From Perca fluviatilis (lineage: Eukaryota; Chordata; Actinopteri; Perciformes; Percidae), in assembly GCF_010015445.1 (NCBI RefSeq), contig NC_053120.1:2914464-2978463 (forward strand): a stretch of 64,000 bases of DNA, given 5' to 3'. The notes beneath the pieces are model-generated. The model ran no database searches, had not been told where the DNA came from, and worked only from the letters and a program-made list of their open reading frames with translations. Positions 33,789 to 45,979 of this stretch are shown here, piece by piece. The first letter of the stretch is position 1, and each line of letters starts with the position of its first letter. The translations under genes were made by a program, and so were the position numbers.

Positions 33789-34739
33789 CGGTGGCGGGGA
33801 AATGGAGCAGCAGCCCCCGCCGCGCAGAGAGCAGACATTACTACGAAACAGCAGCTGCTTCAGTGACTATATAATGAAAAAACGTTACAGCGTACAGTGA
33901 TGTTAAAATGTACACACGTTGGCAGGACGGTCTGAAATGTTTTGCGCGGTCTTTCGCTGTACGTTTTGTTGGTAAATGTGAGATGTTCGAGTCACACACA
34001 CGATCGTCTTCATAACAGAAACAAGGAAATTAATTTGACCCGTTCTCACTCCCGCCTGGTCACTGGCTGTTCTCTCATTGCTGACAGGTGCTCAGACGCT
34101 GACTGAAATAGAGAGGAGAAGTCGTGTGGCGTGCCTGCATCAGTGATGAAGTCTGCGAGGCTGGGGAACATGTCGCAGTTCCCTCGACTGATGCGGCCAT
34201 GCTATAGGTCAAGTTTTTGTGTGAAGGCGTCCACTCTGTCTGCAAGGAGCAAAATCAGAGTTTCTATGAGGAGTGGTGTGTGTCTCCTCTCTGCTCTGAC
34301 TGCAGGCTGGGACTGCTGCGCGAGGCTACCGAGAGACTGACCGCCTGTGAGGGCTTTTGGACGGGGGAGGGGCTCACGGCAGCACCCGCTGCTCGTTGAG
34401 CACAGTAGCTGCATAGTGAGACGTGCTTTCGAGTCTCCAGACACCACAAAAGTCTCCAAAATCACCAGTAAAAGTCGCTAGATTAGTTTTTGACAAACAA
34501 GTCGCCAGGAGGATGATTGTGTGTTACAGTCCAACCACTTGCATTTCAACATGAGGGAAATTTTTTTTCTGAATTTTTTTTTTTTTCTCCCATCCTGTAG
34601 CCTACTCGCGCCCCCCCGGGAGAGTGTCCGCCCCCCCCGGGGGCCCCACCAGTTGAGAACCACTGCCTTACAATAATATAACATTTATAATAATATTTTG
34701 GTAAGTAGTTATTTTCTTTTTTAAGCCACTTTTTATTGG

Positions 34740-35494
34740 CTCAAGCTTAATGACCTCCAGTCAATATTTATATTAAAGCAGTTACATTAATGTACTTTTT
34801 ATTCAACATGAACTCAATAAAGTAACTTTAGAGCATTATCTAACATTCCTTACAGCTAGCATGACATAGTAGATACCAATGGATTCCTTAGGTCTTCTAG
34901 TTTCATATGATACAGACAGAAACCCATTCTGGATTTTATCTATCGATGTTGGATCATTCAAATGTATATCAATTTAAATCAGAAAAATCAATTATTTAAA
35001 CCAGCCCTGATATATATTGTATACATTGTGAAAATGAACAGAAACATCCTTAAAATGAAATAGTTTAGAGAATAGTTCTACTCATAAAAATATGATTGAA
35101 ATAACTAAATGAAAGTTATTGTGAATAAGCTTAAACTTCATGTGATGTTAGTTCAGCAGATCACAAATAATAAATGTCTGTTTGTATATAAAATAGACCC
35201 ATTATAGAAACACACTGCTGACTCTATATACACTGTAAAAAGTGTGTCTGTTGTGATTAAATGATAACAGAAGATACTTTAGCTACAAACACTAAGATCA
35301 TCATCGTCTCATTCTCACAGCGTTTGAGACGACGACGACATTTGCAGAGTAACATGTAGAATTATTTACAATAAGCAGGTTTATCTTTTAAAGTGTGTAA
35401 GTTTTATATTGTTCATGTGTGTAAAGTCTGTATGTTTACTACTGATGGTCTCAGCTTCACACTGATTTAAAATGATAATCACATCTGGACTTAC
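34740..35494. other. NLR-2 intron, copy of window positions 86-860
   Basis: Collinear with the segment after the NLR-1 NACHT exon, including GATACCAATGGATTCCTTAG and ACACTGCTGACTCT. It marks the downstream edge of the duplicated NLR block. Confidence 0.8.
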
Positions 35495-37268
35495 CGAGCC
35501 TTTCTGCAGTTCCTCACAGCTGGAATCAGTCTCCGTCGTCCCTCCCGTGATGGGTTGTACTTGTCCAGGTCCAACTCATCCAGAACCTCTTCTGACATCT
35601 GCAGCATATAGGACAGAGCTGAGCAGTGGATATCAGAGAGTCTATTGTCTGATCTGTTCTCTGACTTCAGGAACTCTTGGATCTCCTGATGGACTGAGTG
35701 GTCGTTCATCTCCGTCAGACAGTGGAAGATGTTGATGCTTCTGTCAGGAGAGATCCCATCACTGTTCATCTCCTTCAGGTTGTTGATGGCTCTCTGAATG
35801 ATTTCTGGACTGTTGTCTGTCTGACCCAGCAGGCCTCCTAAAAGTCTCTGGTTAGACTCCAGAGAGAGGCCATGAAGGAAGCGGACAAACAGGTCCAGGT
35901 GGCCGTTTTCACTTTCAAGGGATTTGTTCATGACTCTCTTCAGGAAGACATCCAGGGTTGAACTAATGTAGTCTTCTCCCAGGAAGTCCTCCAGTACCTG
36001 TGTGATCCTGTTGGTGTAACAGTGGAACAGGTAGACTGCAGCCAGAAACTCCTGAACGCTCAGATGAACGAAGCAGTAGACTGTTTTCTGGAAGATCACA
36101 CTCTCTCTTTTGAAGATCTGTGTACAAACTCCTGAGTACACCAAGGCCTCTGTGACATCCAGACCACAGCGCTCCAGGTCTTCTTGGTAGAACATGATGT
36201 TTCCTTTCTCCAGCTGTTCAAACGCCAGCCTCCCCAGCTTCAGAGGAACTTCCCTGTCAGCCTCCGTCAGCTCCTGTGGACTCGTCTCATGTCCCTCAGC
36301 ATACTTGTGCTTCTTCCTCTTTGTCTGAACCAGCAGGAAGTGAGAGTACATGTCAGTCAGGGTCTTGGGCAGCTCTCCTCTCTGGTCTGTAGTCAACATG
36401 TGGTCCAGAACTGTAGCAGTGATCCAGCAGAAGACTGGGATCAGACACATGATGTGGAGGCTCCTGGAGGTCTTGATGTGGGAGATGATTCTGCTGGACA
36501 GATCATCACTGACTCTCTTCCTGAAGTACTCCTCCTTCTGGTCGTCAGTGAAGCCTCGTACTTCTGTTACCCTGTCAACACACGCAGGAGGGATCTGATT
36601 GGCTGCTGCAGGTCGGGAAGTTATCCAGACGAGAGCCGAGGGAAGCAGCTTCCCCTGGATGAGGTTTGTCAACAGCACTTTGACTGATGACTTCTGTGTG
36701 ACATCAGAAACAGACTCATTGTTGTTGAAATCCAGGTAAAGTCTGCTTTCATCCAGGCCGTCAAAGATGAAGAGAACTTTAGAGCCAGCGAGCTGCTCTG
36801 CTGGGACCTCCTGTAATGTTGGATGGAAAACACGGAGCAGCTCCAGAAGACTGTACTGCTCATCTTTGATCAAGTTCAGCTCCCTGAAGGAAAGAGGAAT
36901 CACCAGACTGATATCTTGGTTTTCCAAACCCTCGGCCCAGTCCAGACAGAACTTCTGCACTGAGAAGGTTTTTCCAACGCCAGCGACGGCGCTCGTCAGA
37001 ACCACTCTGATGTGTTTCTGTTGATCAGGTGAGGCTTTAAAGAGGTCACAGCACTTGATTGGAGAGTCCTGGAGGATCTTCTTCTTGGAAGCTGTCTCGA
37101 GCTGCCTCATCTCATGTTGGGTATTAACCTCTTCACTCTGTCCATCTATGATGTAGAGGACAGTGTATATCCTGTTGAGGAGGGTTCTACTTCCTGTTTG
37201 AGCTCCTTCAGTCACATGTTCAAATGTCTCCTTCAGCCTGATCTTATGTTTCTGACGACCAACATTCA
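35495..37268 (-). CDS. NLR-2: FISNA-NACHT exon
   Basis: 1774-nt open exon; acceptor TTTTTTTAG/TGAAT, donor CTCG/GTAAGT. It has the FISNA segment ([17 protein letters not shown]), then Walker A, which here reads AVAGVGKT instead of GVAGVGKT. Walker B is [11 protein letters not shown]. The helical part ([17 protein letters not shown]) follows, and the exon ends RKAR in phase 2, compatible with LRR exon 1. The first Walker-A Gly is Ala, but the GKT that binds phosphate is intact. Compared with NLR-1 one residue of DEELSS is missing and substitutions are spread evenly. The exons at 37503 and 38438 precede it. Confidence 0.93.
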
Positions 37269-37502
37269 CTAAAAAAAGGACAAAGGTGAGAGACAGAACA
37301 AGAAAAAGAAAAGTTGACAATCTGGTGATAATTTTCATTACCAATATGAAAACATGCAGTTAAACTTCTGATGGACTTAAACTATAATGATATTTATAAT
37401 GTTAAATGTCTGTGCTGTCTGACTCAACAAATGTCTCAGTATTCCAACAACCAGTGGTGTGTTCAGACATGAAGACATCAGCATACAGATGGACAGACTT
37501 AC

Positions 37503-37600
37503 TTGGATCAGAGCTGCTCTGATTGGCTGTCTGCAGTCCAGATCTGGTTCTGAATCTGGACGGCTGCTCCTCCTCAGAAACATCACTCCGCTTCCTCTCT
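37503..37600 (-). CDS. NLR-2: exon 2 (linker)
   Basis: 98 nt, the same length and splice phases as NLR-1 exon 2. It encodes ERKRSDVSEEEQPSRFRTRS and then GLQTANQSSSDP. The acceptor is TTTTCACAG and the donor is CCAA/GTAAGT. Confidence 0.85.
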
Positions 37601-37604
37601 CTGT

Positions 37605-38437
37605 GAAAACATTTCTTAATCACTAAAATGATTTGCTGATTGTTGTTGAAACATATCAAGATTTGGCCAAACTGTCTAGAGTCAGTTAGGTTTCAACAGA
37701 GGTTAGAAGTGGTCTGAATATAGAGGAAGACCAGCATGTTAACAGTGGTGTCTCAGGATATTTTATATGTATTAAAAACATTAACGTTAGCGAACCCTGC
37801 AGTCCCTCAGCCTTTGACTTCCCGCTGCAGGAGAAGTTAATATTCCAGAGACAAGCTGTAAGATTATTAATATTCCTGTTTAAATATTTTTCCAGGTTAG
37901 TGGAGATGCATACCATTCAAAACCAACATTTAAAAAAACATAGTAATGTTCCCTCAGCATTGTTTTGTTGCACAACTGTATGTAAAATGAGCTATTGTTT
38001 CACATTACGGTATCCTAAGGTACAGTCTATGTCCTGGATTTTTCTATAGCCGTCGTTACCTAGAAATAAACCAATGACGGTATTGTTATTGTTCATATTT
38101 TGGCCTGATGTTTAGTAATGACAGTAGTAGTGGTCATAGTAACGGACAATGTGATCTGAGATGCACATTGCAGAATGTATCTGGAATTGTTCATGTATCA
38201 GTAGAGGGGAACGGACTCACAGTAGTAAAAGATTTTATTCTGATCCAAAGACTCTTTCTGTGAGAGACAGTAACATTAATCCTGGAATCTTACTGTAAGA
38301 CCTAAACATGCTTGAGTATTGGACAAGTTATTATTTTTCACATGCAGTCACGCACGTTCCTGTTAAAAACAAAAAAGGAAATTGAAGATTAAGTCATATA
38401 AATAAATAAATAAATTACTAAGTAGCAGTTGTCTTAC
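37605..38437. other. NLR-2 intron 1
   Basis: 37605-37740 is shared with NLR-1. After about 37745 it diverges from NLR-1 and is AT-rich with no recognised element. Confidence 0.5.
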
Positions 38438-38573
38438 TTTGTGTCTGATGGTCCAGGTTCATTACTGAAGGTCAGAGGCTGCTCTTTGGACCGGTCACTC
38501 TTCATAGACAGACAGCCAGATACTCCAGACTCTGCTCCGTCCTCCTCTTCCTCCAAATCACTCATCTTCTGAT
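38438..38573 (-). CDS. NLR-2: first coding exon
   Basis: ATG at 38563-38565 (MSDLEEEEDGAES), followed by GVSGCLSMKSDRSKEQPLTF and SNEPGPSDTK. The donor is AAA/GTAAG, phase 2; the acceptor is GACTTCAG before 38573. It retains the canonical SMKSDRSK motif that NLR-1 has altered. Confidence 0.87.
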
Positions 38574-38875
38574 CTGAAGTCAGTCTGAGAGGGAAAACCG
38601 GAACACTGACTGTGAGCTCACAACATTTAAAAGAAACAAGTTTGGACAAGAGTCAATAACAGGAAGCAACAACCAGGAAGTTATGGGAAGAGTGGTGCTG
38701 CCCAACTGTGTACTACCCTGCGCTGCACTTTGACTCACTACTATACACCCTACCTCGCGGTTTTGCCTTTCATCATGTGTATGCAGCTTAATATTTCTTT
38801 CCTCTACAGTTCACAGGGAGAAAACAGACTCAGAGACTTTGACAGTAAAATAATAAATGTTGGATTAACACTCAC

Positions 38876-38970
38876 CCTGCCTCAGCTTTCAGTTTCCTCC
38901 TCCTGCTCTGTTCTGTCCACTCTAAATGGAGTCTCAACTGACTGAACAGTGTTGCTCCTCCCCTCTCCAT
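38876..38970 (-). other. Possible 5' untranslated exon of NLR-2
   Basis: GCTGAGGCAGG is followed by GTGAGTGTTAATCC, a good donor, upstream of the first coding exon. NLR-1 keeps the intron side of this junction (7430-7446) but not the exon side. The 5' end and promoter are not determined. Confidence 0.4.
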
Positions 38971-39011
38971 TTACTGGAAATCACATGACTTCATCTGAGT
39001 GGGAGTGTGTT

Positions 39012-39015
<4 letters not shown>

Positions 39016-39046
<31 letters not shown>

Positions 39047-39087
39047 CTGTGTGTATGCCTCTGTGTGTGTGTGTGTGTGTGTGTGTT
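39016..39087. repeat. TG microsatellite
   Basis: Interrupted (TG)n just upstream of NLR-2. Confidence 0.95.
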
Positions 39088-40417
39088 CACACAGATCAGT
39101 TGTTAACTCTCCTGCTGCTGGTGAAGCTGCCACCAAACACCAAAGAACTGATCATATTCTGCATTTAGAGACAAAGTTTCTCTTCTTTAAGTTTTCTCTC
39201 CATGTTGTGAACTGCAACATGTCCATGGATTTATTTTTGTAAAGTCTGGCTGACTGTGAGGGACCCATCTGCTAGTGATGGGGGTGGGGGGCTGAGACTG
39301 AGAGAGATGCATGGAGCTACATGGAAAAATATGCACCAAACAAGCAACTTTGAAATGTTGCTGTTCTCATGAATACAAAAGTTAGGTGACCCTCCCCTCA
39401 ACAAAAAATAAAAAGACATGACCCTCCCCTATTTTCCTCCGGTGGTCCATTCCATAAATACCGAACGGTCCCTAATGTGCAATAATATTTTCTTATGAGT
39501 ACATTTTATATCACAAATATCATTTTTTCAAGGTGACTCCAAGCTTTGTTGCTTTTAAAAAGTATTTATTTAAACACATGCATCCACACATAACACATTT
39601 CATCTATTCTATTACATACATATATAAATATCTATGCACATATCTACAGGGGGGTTTTGGCGCTTTTTCCAACACTTTCATAGATTTTTTTGGCTCTTTT
39701 TTCACTTTTTCCCGACGTTTACTTGTTACTTTTTGGTTTTTGCCGACTTTTTGTGACACTTAAAAAAGTCGCATTTTGAATTAAAAAAAAAAATTGCATG
39801 TATGTTTAAATATATACATCTTGTTGAAAAAGTCCCGCACACTGTCATCACGCATGCCAATACTTTATTTCACAACATTTCGATCACACAGACCTTCCTC
39901 AGGTGAATTCACTGTAAAGGACAGTGTGTAGGACCGTTTCAAGTAACAAGTAATGCTGGTAACCTTTGCCTTTTTCCGACGCACCTGCCCCAGAAAAGAG
40001 GTGTGCAAAAGTGCTTTTGAATCAAATTAAATATATACATCTAAAAGCAAAACTCTTATCTATACCACTTAGTACTTAACGGGATCTCACGGGGAAGCAG
40101 ATGTAAACAAACTGGCCGTCATAATAGCAGTCCGCCATGAAACAAGCGCGCCTGCTCTTAAAGGGAATGTGAGAAGACGCTCTGATTGGTTTATTGCACG
40201 TTACGCCCAAACCACACCTAGCTACTTCAGACCAACCCATTTTAGAGTTGCGTCGAAACTCATTTATCCCGCCAGTATCATAGCAACAGCGTCCGAGATC
40301 TGCCCACAAAGCTACTTGCGTTTCGCTTTGATACTTGCGTTTCAGATCGTAAAAATAGGGCCCCTAATGTGCAATAATATATCTACCGTCTCGCAGGATT
40401 ACATTGATAAACATACA
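39088..40417. other. Dispersed repeats, no gene
   Basis: 39490-39590 is related to 8560-8645. 39690-39790 (TTTTGCCGACTTTTTGTGAC) resembles 50480-50515. 39840-39930 (complement: GAAATGTTGTGAAATAAAGT) looks like the 3' end of a retroelement. 40080-40110 (GGGGAAGCAGATGTAAAC) recurs at 50643. No coding region is supported. Confidence 0.5.
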
Positions 40418-40419
40418 TA

Positions 40420-40840
40420 CAGTTGTGTTCAAAATAATAGTGTGATTTAAAAAAGTGAATAATGCTCAAAATCCTTTGCATAGCTTTTGATTCCATAATA
40501 TCAATGCATTGGGAACACTGCACATTCAATTCTAAATTGATCAATTGATCAAGTTTGTGTTATACCTTTACAGAAAGTGAAGAAAAAGGAATATTAGGCT
40601 GTTCAGTATTTGCATTTTTCTTTACAAACTCAAACATTTACTGTATAAACTGAAAAATGTCTGAAGGTTTTGCTTTACTTTGAATCACTGCACTAATATG
40701 TAGTTGCATAACCATTATTTCTGAGAAGTGCTTCACATCTGTGTTGCATGGAGTCGACCAACTTCTGGCCCCTGTGAACAGGTATTCCAGGACCATTGCA
40801 CTGGAATGTCCACCAGGCATGAAAACGGGTCAGGTGTGAA
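40420..40840. mobile_element. Truncated Tc1/mariner-type element
   Basis: It starts at a TA followed by CAGTTGTGTTCAAAATAATA, a common fish Tc1-type end, and continues into a short stretch at 40690-40840 that could be transposase-derived. There is no right end. Confidence 0.55.
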
Positions 40841-41314
40841 AAAGGTGAGAAGGATATTACCCCTCTAGGGAGGTCCGGGGCATGCTCCCCCGAAGAAAAT
40901 TTTAAATATTCCATATTTTAAAGCATCAATCTGATGCATTTTGAGATGCATTTTTTTGCCAACCAACAGTGTAATATTTCAATATGCACTCATTAAAGTT
41001 AATTTGACTGGCAAAACAGTTAAAGTCCTTCTGACATTACACAATAATAAAAGTCATAATTTTTAAAGACTAAAAAGTTTTGGATCAATTTTTACTTCTT
41101 ATAACCATATCTTAAATAAAGAGTCAATGTGGATTTACATATTGCAATAACATCATAATCCTACAATGAATCATTGTGAAAACTAAACTTTACTACTTTG
41201 GCCAGGTCATCATCAAAAAAGCGAATTAGTATATTCATGATTTTGTCCATGTTGACATTAGCTGCTTTATTTACATTTATTAAAAACTGTTTAAATTGTT
41301 TATCTTTTCATATA

Positions 41315-42916
41315 CAGTGGGTACGGAAAGTGTTCAGACCCCTTTAAATTTTTCACTCTTTGTTTCATTGCAGCCATTTGCTAAAATCAAAAAAGTTCAT
41401 TTTATTTTTATTCTGTTTATTTCTCTCAGAAAAAAAACTAATTTATGCAAATTTATTAAAAAAGAAAAACTGAAATATCACATGGTCATAAGTATTCAGA
41501 CCCTTTGCTGTGACACTCATATTTAACTCACATGCTGTCCACTTCTTCTGATCCTCCTTGAGATGGTTCTACTCCTTCATTGGAGTCCTGCTGTGTTTAA
41601 TTAAACTGATTGGACTTGATCAGGAAAGGCACACACCTGTCTATGTAAGACCTTACAGCTCACAGTGCATGTCAGAGCAAATGAGAATCATGAGGTCGAA
41701 GGAACTGCCCAAGGAGCTCAGAGACAGAATTGTGGCAAGGCACAGATCTGGCCAAGGTTACAAAAGAATTTCTGCAGGACTCAAGGTTCCTAAGAGCACA
41801 CTGGCCTCCATAATCCTTAAATGGAAGAAGTTTGGGACGACCAGAACTCTTCCTAGACCTGGCCGTCCAGCCAAACTGAGCAATCGTGGGAGAAGAGCCT
41901 TGGTGAGAGAGGTAAAGAAGAACCCAAAGATCACTGTGGCTGAGCTCCAGAGATGCAGTAAGGAGATGGGAGAAAGTTCCACAAAGTCAACTATCACTGC
42001 AGCCCTCCACCAGTCGGGGCTTTATGGCAGAGTGGCCCGACGGAAGCCTCTCCTCAGTGCACGACCTATGAAAGCCCGCATAGAGTTTGCCAAAAAACCC
42101 ATGAAGGACTCCCAGACTATGAGAAATAAGATTCTCTGGTCTGATGAGACCAAGATTGAACTTTTTGGTGTTAATTCTAAGCGGTATGTGTGGAGAAAAC
42201 CAGGCACTGCTCATCACCTGCCCAATACAATCCCAACAGTGAAACATGGTGTTGGCAGCATCGTGCTTGGGGGTGTTTTTCAGCTGCAGGGACAGGACGA
42301 CTGGTTGCAATTGAAGGAAAGATGAATGCAGCCAAATAGAGATATCCTGGAAGAAAACCTCATCCAGAGTGCTCAGGACCTCAGACTGGGCCGTAGGTTC
42401 ACCTTCCAACAAGACAATGACCCTAAGCACACAGCTAAAATAACAAAGGAGTGGCTTCGGAACAGCTCTGTGACCATTCTTGACTGACCCAGCCAGAGCC
42501 CTGACCTAAACCCAATTGAGCATCTCTAGAGAGACCTGAAAATGGCTGTCCACCAACGTTCACCATCCAACCTGATAGAACTGGAGCGGATCTGCAAGGA
42601 AGAATGGCAGAGGATCCCCAAATCCAGGTGTGAAAAACTTGTTGCATCATTCCCAAGAAGACTCATGGCTGTACTAGCTCAAAAGGGTGCTTCTACTCAA
42701 TACTGAGCAAAGGGTCTGAATACTTATGACCATGTGATATTTCAGTTTTTCTTTTTTAATAAATTTGCAAAAAATTCTACATTTCTGTTTTTTTTCTGTC
42801 AAGATGGGGTGCTGAGTGTACACTAAGGAGAAATAAAAAAATTATTTTAGCAAATGGCTGCAATGAAACAAAGAGTGAAAAATTTAAAGTGGTCTGAATA
42901 CTTTCTGTACCCACTG
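41315..42916 (+). mobile_element. Second Tc1-type transposon, complete ends, inactive
   Basis: The element is 1602 bp, flanked by TA (41313-41314 and 42917-42918). The ends are CAGTGGGTACGGAAAGTGTT and the inverse CAGTGGGTACAGAAAGTATT, within inverted repeats of about 190 bp that include AAATTTTTCACTCTTTGTTT. It is a different Tc1 family from the one at 15543. Confidence 0.93.
41690..42706 (+). pseudogene. Tc1 transposase, frameshifted and with Trp-to-stop changes
   Basis: It starts at MRSKELPKELRDRIVARH. DNA-binding helices: GYKRISAGLKVPKSTLASII; then the GRPAK linker. Catalytic Asp in WSDETKIELFG. The frame shifts at about 42275-42300. Further on the second Asp region (QQDNDPK near 42410) and [13 protein letters not shown] near 42490 are in another frame. 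There TGG Trp codons have become TGA (42484-42486) and TAG (42527-42529), both G-to-A changes. The end is at TACTGA 42706. Confidence 0.9.
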
Positions 42917-42918
42917 TA

Positions 42919-44378
42919 GCTAGACGCCTAGACTCTGGGACAAGGCTGTTCTGTTTAAATACCTGCCATGCTGATTCCAAACAGACAGCTTTGTCAAGGC
43001 AATTTAGGCTTCGGATAGCTTTTACACAGTGGCCATGTTAATGACTACTCATGTTCCGCTATGAGCGTGCACACACGTATTGTTTGCATCACGGTCGGTC
43101 AGTAAAGGAATAGTCGCAGTCGTAGCGGTCGATGCCGGTAATGTACTCTTATGACAGAGTACACGGACCGAAGCTTTGTAACTAGCAGCCCTGTCTTACC
43201 GCTGCTGCCGTCCAGTGTCTTCCTTCAACATGCGCTGCAGAAGCGCCCGGCTCCCTCAGTTTGAGACCCCGTGCTGAACGGCTTCCCGTCTCCACCCTTT
43301 TCCTCTTGTCCTCTTTATGCCCAGCGCCATTAGTTTTTCACTACTTTATCAACTAAAGCTGTATCTACATGTTCCAAGTATGATCAACTTTGCCTCCATT
43401 TTTTTTTTTTGCCGCGTTACCACGGAGACCAATAGACAGTATATAATGGACCAACAGAGCCCGTGTCTCTGTACGAGACCAGTGAAGGATATCAGAAGTC
43501 TCTTTCCCGGTGCTGGCTGAGCGTTACTGAGCAGCCTCCAACTGAGCTTGAAGACGTAGATGTGACGTGAGCAACCTGTCTGAAAGTGTGAAGTCTTCTG
43601 GTAGCTGTGCCGAGAGAAATCTCAATCATTCCCAATCTTACAGAGACGGAGAGCGTAGGTATATGTAAGGAGATAACATAGGCACAGGCTAATTACTGAT
43701 CACTAACATGCTAGTTAACATTAGTAATTAAACCTAAACAGATAATGGAAGTCCAAACTGCCTGTGAGCTTCTCCTGTACTATACGGTAATTCCTCTACT
43801 GTGTGACAGTAAGTCTCGTGGTTATGACCCAATCGTTAGCCTATTGTTATAAAAGCGTCTGCTACGGAGCCATAACGTGAGCTACAAGGTAATGGAGCCT
43901 TTTATACATTGTCGTGTTTCTTTAGAAATAAAATACGGACAAATAGAGTCTTTAAACTCTTCAGATGTAAAGTTATTCTCTGTCAAAGTGACGTCAGAAT
44001 GAATGGGAGTCAATGGGATGCTAACGGGGGGTGATCTCTTTGTAGCATCAAAATGGTGCCATATGAGCTACGCTTTCTGAAGCGAAGCTTACCCCCTTGC
44101 GGAGACCACACCGGCACCGCACTCTCACATTTCGACAAAGACCCACCCTACTTTGCATCTGATTGGCTAGAACTCGTTTCATTGGTAGGTGGAAGTTCGA
44201 TGATTGGTTAAATCCAGCTCGTCAAAGCAAATCACATGTGGACTTTTTAATTTATTTTTCTATAATAGTCATGCCAGAAATCTGGCACCAGGCCCGATTA
44301 CTTAAACCCCCTCCCCCCCCTTAAACATTTTCTCATTGAATCTACACAATTCAGGGTGCGAACTACAGGGGACCTCGG
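42919..44378. other. Intergenic repeats, no gene
   Basis: Mixed GC content. 43980-44100 (GAATGGGAGTCAATGGGATG) looks like a dispersed fish repeat. 43410-43700 has no consistent open frame. Confidence 0.45.
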
Positions 44379-44580
44379 TATTATGTTTGTGTTGGACTCA
44401 ATAACCACACCGTGTAGCTCCGTTCATGTTTCGTTTACTGAACTGCCGCCAACCTTACTTTTACGACCCTTGCCGTAAAACACTGCTGTAAGCCTTAAAG
44501 GCACAGTAACTTGTCACCTGCCGTGCATAACATAACAGAGTCCAACAGGACACAATACTGAACGTTTTACAGATATAACA
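44379..44580 (-). repeat. 3' LTR of the Ty3/gypsy element
   Basis: 202 bp. In element orientation it starts TGTTATATCTGTAAAACG and ends ACAAACATAATA. It appears identical to the LTR at 48637-48838. Confidence 0.93.
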
Positions 44581-44644
44581 TTTTCCCCCCACCCCCCTGA
44601 AAACAGAAATAACATTTAGCCCACATTCCCCAGTGGCACTATCA

Positions 44645-45898
44645 TCATGTCACATAGTCCCCATGCCAGACAGGCGGGACCCTCATTCTCTGAGGGCGTG
44701 CGGACCGTGAAGCTGCGTCGGGCGGTGCTGGTGGATTACCTCCCACCCGGTTAGCTCTTGGCCTGGGCTGCCAACCTAGAGCCGCTGCCGGATACAGAGG
44801 TGATGGAGGTACTGTGGGGGCTGCAACTCTGTGCAGGCGGTTTGAGTGCCAACGAGTCCCATTCTCCAGCCTGTAAGTGGCCGGCCCCAACTGCTTAGTC
44901 ACCCGCAGGGGCTCTGACCAGTATGACTGTAGCTTATTTTGGCGGTGGAGGTGTTTGACCCTGACCCAAACCCCTGCAGAAAGTGAGGGGGTCTGCACTC
45001 TGTGCGTGGTATCAAACCTCTCTTTCATCCGAACCTGCGAACCTTTCACCTGAGCTCTTGCTTTCTGGAGACCTGGGCTCCCACGTGCAGGAGCTGGCTC
45101 AGCTCTCAAGCAGTCCAGTGGTTGCTTTAGCTCGCGCCCAATCATAAGCAATGCAGGTGACACTCCTGTGGTGGAATGCTTGGATGCCCGGATGGTCAGG
45201 AGAGTTTGGTTGAGTGCGTCGCTGAAGGTTTTCCCTTCCTCCAGACAGGCTCGGATTCCGTTCTTGAGCGTTTTATTCAGCCTTTCCACCCCGCCATTAC
45301 TCTCTGGGTGATACGCTGCCGTCCTGATGTGCTTTATAGACCGCATCGTGAGAAACTCTGTGAACTCTGCCGACACAAATTGGGGCCCATTATCCGTTGT
45401 GATGACACCGGGGAGGCCCCAGCGCCCAAATAGGTTGTCCAGACGGTCGATGATTGAGTGTGCAGTGATGGAGCTCAGCTGAAAAACCTCTGGCCACTTA
45501 GAATGAAGATCGTGCACAACCAGCAAGTAGCGAGCGTGAGCAGGTGCCCCATGAAGTTCACCACAGAGGTCGACCTGAATATGTTCCCAGGGTGAGGACG
45601 GCCAAGGGGTCGGGGTGAGAGGGGCTGTGGCAGGCTGACCAGTTTTCCCACTCAGGAGGCAGCAGGCGCAGTTACGTACCAGCTCCTCAACATCAGAGTC
45701 TATGTGGGGCCACCACACTGTGTCACGGCAGCGCTGCTTCACCTTGACCACCCCCAGGTGCCCCTCGTGCGCCATGTGTAGTACTCTGGACCTGAGAATC
45801 TCCGGAACGACCGCACGGTGGCCACGGGCTAGGCACACCGCCCCCCAGCAAGAGAGCTCGTTGCGGAAGCGGTAATAGGGCAGCAGCCTGTCGTCCAC
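44645..45898 (-). pseudogene. Ty3/gypsy integrase
   Basis: Open frame of 417 codons. An HHCC zinc-binding module (H..GHLGVVK..., ending CACCLL) is followed by the DDE core: VDLCGEL, TTDNGPQFVS and the Glu in ESNGGVERLNKTLK. A basic C-terminal region with a WSEPLRVTKQLGPATYRLEN core follows. This part is uninterrupted, but it is no longer joined in frame to the RNase H part across about 45900-45980, so it could only act if supplied separately. Confidence 0.9.
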
Positions 45899-45979
45899 TT
45901 CGGCAGGCCAGCCGTCCTGGACGTAGGTACGGAGAGTTGTGAAGACCTCATCAGCGGCTGAGGCCTGCTGTAGCTCGGG

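Larger units (their letters stand above)
32590..34665 (-). mobile_element. Decayed hAT element in the NACHT-LRR intron of NLR-2
   Basis: It begins CAGGGGTTCTCAACC and ends (inverted) CAGTGGTTCTCAACTGG, the classic Charlie-like hAT ends, with G/C-rich subterminal tracts. The 8-bp flanks (GAGTAAAC and CCTTACAA) do not match. It contains transposase remnants, further TE-like ends at 32881 (CAGTGGCGTAACTAGCC) and 33122 (CAGTCCCTCCAGGATTTCG), and a TG microsatellite. Confidence 0.7.

Noticed and set aside
34131..34465. Overlapping short ORFs near 34.2-34.4 kb
   Set aside because: They fall within the decayed hAT at 32590-34665 and show no transposase or other motif.
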